A stretch of DNA of 64,000 nucleotides from Nostoc sp. PCC 7524. Its GTDB lineage: Bacteria > Cyanobacteriota > Cyanobacteriia > Cyanobacteriales > Nostocaceae. Each line of letters begins with the position of its first letter. Within the stretch, counting starts at the first letter, position 1. The stretch lies in contig NC_019684.1 of assembly GCF_000316645.1 (NCBI RefSeq), positions 4,369,501 to 4,433,500 on the forward strand, read 5' to 3'. Shown piece by piece: positions 59,518 to 64,000 of the stretch. The notes below the pieces were generated by a model that had not been told where the DNA came from, did not search any database, and saw only the letters and a list, made by a program, of their open reading frames with translations. The translations under genes were made by a program, and so were the position numbers.

Positions 59518-59676
59518 CAAACCTTTAATTATTTACACCGTTCTATTTATGGTCTATTGAGTAGGTATAGCTGTAGACAAGGCGATTAGGACATGACTAA
59601 AAGCTCAAACTCATTCATGACATGGATTTTACTATTGCCTATTGCAAGAGTGCCTTCTGCTATAAATCCTGACAGA

Positions 59677-59719
59677 AAAAAGCTGGAGGCTAACCAAGTT
59701 TGTTCGCTTCCAGCTTTTT
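59677..59719. terminator. Bidirectional hairpin downstream of hetP
   Basis: AAAAAGCTGGA and TCCAGCTTTTT pair around a 20-nt loop. On the minus strand it lies about 880 bp beyond the hetP stop, so it may belong to a transcript I cannot define. Confidence 0.5.
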
Positions 59720-59807
59720 GGGATTGGCTGTATAAATTGTAAGTTTATCAAGTAGAGGTAATCCTATCTGGGAGGACAAGGATTACACACCATAAGTTCT
59801 ATCAGCT

Positions 59808-59965
59808 ATGACAATAATTAAACGATTACTGTTGCTCATTCTACTTTTACTGATAGTGCTAATAGTTGAGCCTATTTAGCTCTAGCAAAACCAGTTTTAT
59901 GTAAGAAAGTCACCGAAATTTCCTCCACCACAGGGAAACTCGACATAGAGCATTCAAGTTAAAAT
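59808..59965 (+). pseudogene. Relic of a small exported protein
   Basis: An ATG at 59808 opens a hydrophobic 23-residue peptide (MTIIKRLLLLILLLLIVLIV) that stops, but in another frame the next bases read LALAKPVLCKKVTEISSTTG before TAA. Joined, they look like a signal peptide plus mature chain with a frameshift. A 67-residue ORF at 59994 nearby is probably not real. Confidence 0.35.
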
Positions 59966-60443
59966 TTGGAGGAGGCCAGCACTCCAATTTCTCTTGACTC
60001 TAACTTTCTCAAAGCCAGAACTACTAATAGTAATGGTTAATTTGTCTGGATTTCTGGAGGAGTCAATAACTCCTACAGCCACTGATTGCTTCAGCAACAG
60101 CAATCAGTTAGATAGGTCTCATAGTCAGATAATCATTGATGTATCATTGAAAATGAGTTTGCCAGCTAATTGCCCCTGTTTGAGTAGTTATCTTTAATGT
60201 ATAAGATTTAATTGCTGCATATTTGCCATTTTGGCAGAATTTAGTGATCCATTTATTGAAAATTATAGGAACATCACTGAGAGGCGTTACATTTTAATCT
60301 GCTCATTCTGCTGTTCATTGGTGATGGAAAAGTGCTGTTAGCAGAGGGGCGTTAGCCCATGCTGTTAGTCTTTGCTGATTAAAAACTCTAGCCTCTAGCT
60401 TCTAGAGTAATCCGCTTTGATTTCTGAATCACTCGTAGAGATA

Positions 60444-60476
60444 GGGAACAGGGAACAGGTGACAGGGAACAGGGAA
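60444..60476. repeat. Heptamer STRR (GGGAACA)
   Basis: Four GGGAACA-type units, one degenerate (GGTGACA). Confidence 0.75.
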
Positions 60477-60598
60477 GAAAGAATAAATGTGTACTGAGTT
60501 TTGTATGCGCCAGCGCAGACTACACCAACAACAATCCAATAGGAATCCTATAGTTCCTTTTTAATTACTTATTGGTGTACGCAGTTCATGACGGCTAC

Positions 60599-61078
60599 TT
60601 AATTATTAATCAGATTGAGTTCGCGCAATTTTAAGGAAGTATCTTGATTATTGATTGGTTGTGCCTCAAGTTCTATCGATTGATAATCATAAAGTTTCTG
60701 GGATAAACATTGCTCCAAATGACCACCACGAATTTCGGTTTTTTGCTTACCCACTACTTCAAAATAAGCCAGGTCTTTAATTTTACTCAAGCAACTGGAT
60801 GAGGAATTAGTATCAGTTCTGTTGGCAACAGAGGGCTTATTTATGTTGATATTTTCATGATGCTGCTGTTGCACTCTGCTGCCTTCAGAGTTTTCTTTCA
60901 GTAATCGGTTATAGGTACGGTAAGGAATGTAATGTAAAGGATTATAACCAGCAATGCGTAGCATTAAAACACAAGCCCAAGAGTATTTTCCAGCCAGAAT
61001 CGCCTCAACTACTTTGTCAAATTGCTGAGGATTGACTGCTTTATTGAAGTTGCTCATACCTGTAACGTCTTGATTCAT
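60599..61078 (-). CDS. hetP: Heterocyst differentiation protein HetP
   Basis: 159 residues. The conserved HetP core is visible at residues 20-63 ([38 protein letters not shown]). HetP acts early in heterocyst commitment, downstream of HetR and with HetR-controlled expression; its biochemical role is not settled. The C-terminal half is variable and Asn/Ser-rich. A HetR-type palindrome lies 687 bp upstream. The gene is downstream of a hetC-like exporter gene, the order known from Anabaena. The ribosome site is weak. Confidence 0.93.
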   Translation of the reverse strand: MNQDVTGMSNFNKAVNPQQFDKVVEAILAGKYSWACVLMLRIAGYNPLHYIPYRTYNRLLKENSEGSRVQQQHHENININKPSVANRTDTNSSSSCLSKIKDLAYFEVVGKQKTEIRGGHLEQCLSQKLYDYQSIELEAQPINNQDTSLKLRELNLINN

Positions 61079-61132
61079 AGTGTTTTTTGTTTGCGATAGT
61101 AATATTTCTGTTCTGCGACGTTGATGTTGTAA

Positions 61133-61393
61133 TTAAACAAATGTGTAAATTACAACATTAAACAATAAAATTAGATAATTGAATAAAACTATATACCCAA
61201 GGGTTGATAATATCTGCCAAAAAGAGACTCTCTGTTGTGTAGTTAATACCTGATAAATGATAGATATGCCAATTTCGATATTTTTAGATATCTCTGTCAA
61301 AGCAGATATGGATGTTGCAATGTAATTACTGCTATTAATTGATGCCATCTCAAGAGCTAAATTGCAGTCAGGGTAAAAATTATCTTGTTTCAT
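61133..61393 (-). CDS. Small membrane protein in the hetP leader
   Basis: 86 residues. AAGGAGC lies 11-12 nt before the ATG at 61393, a better ribosome site than that of hetP. The N-terminal half is polar; the C-terminal segment (LSTLGYIVLFNYLILLFNVV) is a membrane helix. It ends 55 bp before hetP on the same strand and lies downstream of the HetR palindrome, so a hetP transcript from a distal start would include it. No known family. Confidence 0.6.
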   Translation of the reverse strand: MKQDNFYPDCNLALEMASINSSNYIATSISALTEISKNIEIGISIIYQVLTTQQRVSFWQILSTLGYIVLFNYLILLFNVVIYTFV

Positions 61394-61756
61394 CTTTTAA
61401 CTGCTCCTTGTCATTTCATTTGACTAGCAGACAAAAGTCTTCCTTCGGGTCTTGGTAGATACAGTCTTGTTATTTAACTGTGTATACGCTTCATTTATTT
61501 CCCCCTGATAGATTTATTGTATGATATTTTTCTATGACTTGGCTTTAAAAGGTCAGTGGTATTGAATGTGCTTTAGTATGGCTTAGAAAAACTATTCATC
61601 CACACTATATCAAGAGCAATATTCGTATTTATACTAATTCTCTTCATCAATGTCACCTACTAATCTGGAATATTAATCAATAATTTTACGGAATATTTCC
61701 AATGTTGACTTTTTTGCTGTACGGTTTTTCATTTTGACAATTTTCCGCTAGGTAAT

Positions 61757-61773
61757 GAGGGGTCAGACCCCTC
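61757..61773. promoter_or_regulatory. HetR-binding palindrome of the hetP promoter
   Basis: GAGGGGTCAGACCCCTC, a perfect 17-bp palindrome apart from the central base. On the hetP strand it is followed by ATTACC, as in the published Anabaena hetP site (GAGGGGTCTAACCCCTC with flanking ATTACC). It is 687 bp upstream of the hetP ATG. Confidence 0.92.
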
Positions 61774-62234
61774 GCCTACTGTGCATTTGAGACTTTGAAG
61801 TTACTAAGCAAATTTACCACTAAATAAGTTGATAAGCAATCTTTCAAATAATAATTTGATCCTCATGAAAGCCTAAATTATCTGTGTGATGTGAATGGTA
61901 AAATGCCTTTACATTTTTTCTCTAATTTAGATCTGGAGAGTTGGCAGCAAATGCTTGATTGATGAGGATTGTAGCAATTGTGTATCTAGAATAATTACTG
62001 AAGCACGGTTATGAAGATTACGGAATAACAACTAAGCAATTCTCAGAAATGATTGTGAAAAATACAATTTTATGATAAATCTCTATCACGAATGTTATTT
62101 TGCAGAAAAATAAAGAAAACCTTAAGAGTAAAATTCACACTATTAATAATATTTCCGTAACTAAGGTTACTAAATTTAGCCAAAGAAATTATTGTAAATA
62201 TATTGGGTTTTCACTCACGGATAGAAGTGAAAAA

Positions 62235-62262
62235 GTAGAGACGTTCCATGGAACGTCTCTAC
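62235..62262. repeat. Perfect 28-bp palindrome
   Basis: GTAGAGACGTTCC followed by its complement, no loop. Related palindromes are near 39390 and 50639. It lies 55 bp after the hetC-type stop codon and could terminate that transcript. Confidence 0.85.
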
Positions 62263-62316
62263 AAGGTTTCTGGAAAACGCATATTTAATTTCTAAAGATG
62301 TCTAGCGGATTACCAC

Positions 62317-64000
62317 TTATAGATGTAGTTGTAATTGAGTTAAGTGCTGATATAAACCAGTCATGGCGATGAGTTCTGGGTGAGTACCTTGTTCTACAAT
62401 CATCCCTTGGTCTAAAACCAGGATATAGTCGGCATGGCGCACATTAGAGATACGATGCGAGATGATAAAGGTAGTGCGCTTTTGAGTAATTAAAGCGAGG
62501 TTTTGTTGAAAGGTTTGTTCTGATTCAGCATCTAAACCGATAGTAACTTCATCCAAAACCAATATTTTGGGATTCCTAATCAATGCGCGGGCGATCGCAA
62601 TTTTCTGTCGTTGCCCACCAGACAACCCTAAACCCCTTTCTGCTACTGGGGTGTCATAACCTAGAGGCAATGCTTGAATAAAATCATGTGCGCCAGCTAA
62701 TTTAGCAGCCGCTACGGCTTGTTCCCGGATCAACTCTGGATCATATAAGGTGATGTTGTCTAAGATTGTTCCTGAAAAGAGGAAAGACTCTTGTGATACC
62801 AACCCCAACTGACTCCGCAACGACTGGGGAGACATCACAGATGTATCATGGCCATCGATCATCATTCTCCCCTGTTCAGGATGATATAAACCAGCTAATA
62901 AATTGGCTAAAGTGCTTTTACCTGAACCACTTTGACCAATAATGCCAATAATTTGTCCAGGTTGAACTCGGAAAGACAGATTTTGCAGGGTGTAACGCTC
63001 TTGCAGGTGACTATAACGAAAACACACATTTTCTAACTGCACCTCACCGCGAATGGGCGGCATAACCAACAGTGTGGTTTGTGAACTTTCTTCTGATGTA
63101 GAAGTAAAAACATCATTGAGTCGTTCCACCGAAATCAGCACTTGTTGGAATTCATCCCATAACCCCACCAAAGCTAAAACTGGATTAGTCACACTACCAA
63201 TCAGCAGATTAAATGCCACAAACTGTCCCAAGGACATCTGCTTACCAATTACCAAACTTACCCCAAACCATAAAATCAGGGTGCTACCGACATGGTTAAT
63301 TAGGCTGCGAGTTAGCTGCAAACGATTAGCCAGCTTCTGCCCCCGTAACCGCGCCTTTAACATCTTTAAGAAATGCTCCTCCCAGTATTTCTGTAAGGAG
63401 CGTTCCGCCGTGGCAGTTTTGACTGTGACAATCCCAGTCATCATTTCCGCGATCGCAGATTGTTGTCCTGCTGATTCTTTCCAGATTTCTCTAGATGCTT
63501 GCTTAATATACGAACTCACCCCCACAGTTAAAAACACAATTGGGAGAATCCAACTGATCACCAAGAGAGTGAGTTGCCAGTTGTAGTAAGTCATTAACCC
63601 CAGGTAAATCAGTACCATGAAGCTATCTATTGTGGCTCCAATGGCCCGCCGGGTAATAAATAGTTGAATTTTGTGATTTTCTTGAATCCGGCTAAGAATA
63701 TCTTCAACTTGGCGGGAGGCAAAAAATTGCAGTGGTAACTGTAGGGTGTAGTTAACAAAACTAGCGACTAAATTCAGATCAATCCGGCTAGCAAAATAAT
63801 CTAGTAAATATTGATGCTGTGCAGTTAAGACAATCCGCCAGATACCTAAACACAGGTAGCCGACTGCAAACATATTGAGGGTTTCCAGATTTCTTGCAGG
63901 TATCATTTGGTCGATAACTACCTGAGTACATAAGGGAGTTACCAACCCAAACACCTGTACTAATAGGGAGGCAAGAATAATTTGTTTGAGTAATTTCCGG
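62317..64000 (-). CDS. hetC: HetC-type ABC exporter, N-terminal part beyond the window
   Basis: The frame stays open to the right edge; the first GTG in the window (63954) is internal, because RKLLKQIILASLLVQ precedes it in frame. Visible are six membrane helices and an NBD with GQSGSGKST, LSGGQRQKIAIARAL and ILVLDEVTIGLDAESE. It resembles the C39-ABC at 53399 throughout (GLVTPLCTQVVIDQ against [14 protein letters not shown]). Its position upstream of hetP in the same direction is that of hetC, an exporter needed early in heterocyst formation. Any C39 and cNMP domains would be outside the window. Confidence 0.82.
   Translation of the reverse strand, partial: RKLLKQIILASLLVQVFGLVTPLCTQVVIDQMIPARNLETLNMFAVGYLCLGIWRIVLTAQHQYLLDYFASRIDLNLVASFVNYTLQLPLQFFASRQVEDILSRIQENHKIQLFITRRAIGATIDSFMVLIYLGLMTYYNWQLTLLVISWILPIVFLTVGVSSYIKQASREIWKESAGQQSAIAEMMTGIVTVKTATAERSLQKYWEEHFLKMLKARLRGQKLANRLQLTRSLINHVGSTLILWFGVSLVIGKQMSLGQFVAFNLLIGSVTNPVLALVGLWDEFQQVLISVERLNDVFTSTSEESSQTTLLVMPPIRGEVQLENVCFRYSHLQERYTLQNLSFRVQPGQIIGIIGQSGSGKSTLANLLAGLYHPEQGRMMIDGHDTSVMSPQSLRSQLGLVSQESFLFSGTILDNITLYDPELIREQAVAAAKLAGAHDFIQALPLGYDTPVAERGLGLSGGQRQKIAIARALIRNPKILVLDEVTIGLDAESEQTFQQNLALITQKRTTFIISHRISNVRHADYILVLDQGMIVEQGTHPELIAMTGLYQHLTQLQLHL

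Larger units (their letters stand above)
59197..60598. other. Spacer with a 19-bp inverted repeat, a hairpin terminator and a relic
   Basis: A perfect 19-bp inverted repeat, TAGTGAGGACTTTAGTCCT with its complement, is at 59474-59517 (6-nt loop). A terminator-like hairpin is at 59677-59719. A relic of a small exported protein begins at 59808 (separate entry). GGGAACA heptamers are at 60444-60476. No intact gene. Confidence 0.6.
61394..62316 (-). other. hetC-hetP intergenic region
   Basis: 923 bp, AT-rich. It holds the HetR palindrome (61757-61773) and the 28-bp palindrome (62235-62262). A 62-codon plus-strand ORF at 62100 is not supported. I could not assign a -10 box with confidence. Confidence 0.6.

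Noticed and set aside
59994..60197. 67-codon ORF upstream of hetP region
   Set aside because: No ribosome site or homology; lies in degraded DNA.
62100..62288. 62-codon ORF opposite hetC-hetP spacer
   Set aside because: It reads through the 28-bp palindrome and has no support.

Overview
The window is chromosomal DNA from a filamentous, heterocyst-forming cyanobacterium of the Nostoc/Anabaena type. The evidence is hetP with the gene I take as hetC just upstream, a HetR-type operator palindrome between them, psbA for the photosystem II D1 protein, many HIP1 octamers (GCGATCGC), and families of heptameric short tandem repeats (STRRs) typical of this group. The first 45 kb is mostly housekeeping. 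The accessory and most novel material is at 0-2.3 kb, 11.9-15.8 kb and 45.7-64 kb.

Left part (0-16 kb): two related gene pairs, each a P-loop ATPase followed by a partner protein, lie at 1-2.2 kb (partner cut by the window edge) and 12.6-15.5 kb (ATPase broken by an apparent frameshift, TPR partner, then a MazF-type toxin-antitoxin pair). Between them are ftsQ and ftsZ, gshB, grxC, a PEP-CTERM surface protein, hflX and a DUF4334 gene. A 42-bp tandem repeat stands upstream of the second ATPase.

Middle (16-45 kb): cofG (deazaflavin synthesis); a high-light type psbA with readable promoter, 5' hairpin and terminator; two unknown genes; aroC; a SemiSWEET; a B12 radical SAM protein; the rpmH-rnpA-PH-yidC-jag-yceD cluster; pntA/pntAB/pntB transhydrogenase; a decayed IS1-family element with intact ends; tRNA-Thr and tRNA-Tyr; an ABC exporter; phoH; rpsU; ffh-rpsP-khpA; an M24 peptidase and a PhzF protein.

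Right part (45-64 kb): a small double-glycine peptide gene is followed by a phosphotransferase-fold kinase and a HopA1-family protein, the enzyme pair that dehydrates Ser/Thr in class V lanthipeptides and thioamitides. After an IS110 element with a possible bridge-RNA region come, on the minus strand, a HTH protein, a peptidase-containing ABC exporter (cNMP-like domain, C39, membrane domain, NBD), an HlyD adaptor and a PpiC-like protein, then a second PpiC-like protein, hetP, an 86-residue membrane peptide and the C-terminal part of a HetC-type exporter. My reading is that this is a peptide modification and export locus fused by position to the hetC-hetP differentiation locus. That linkage is inference; the gene identities are the firmer part.
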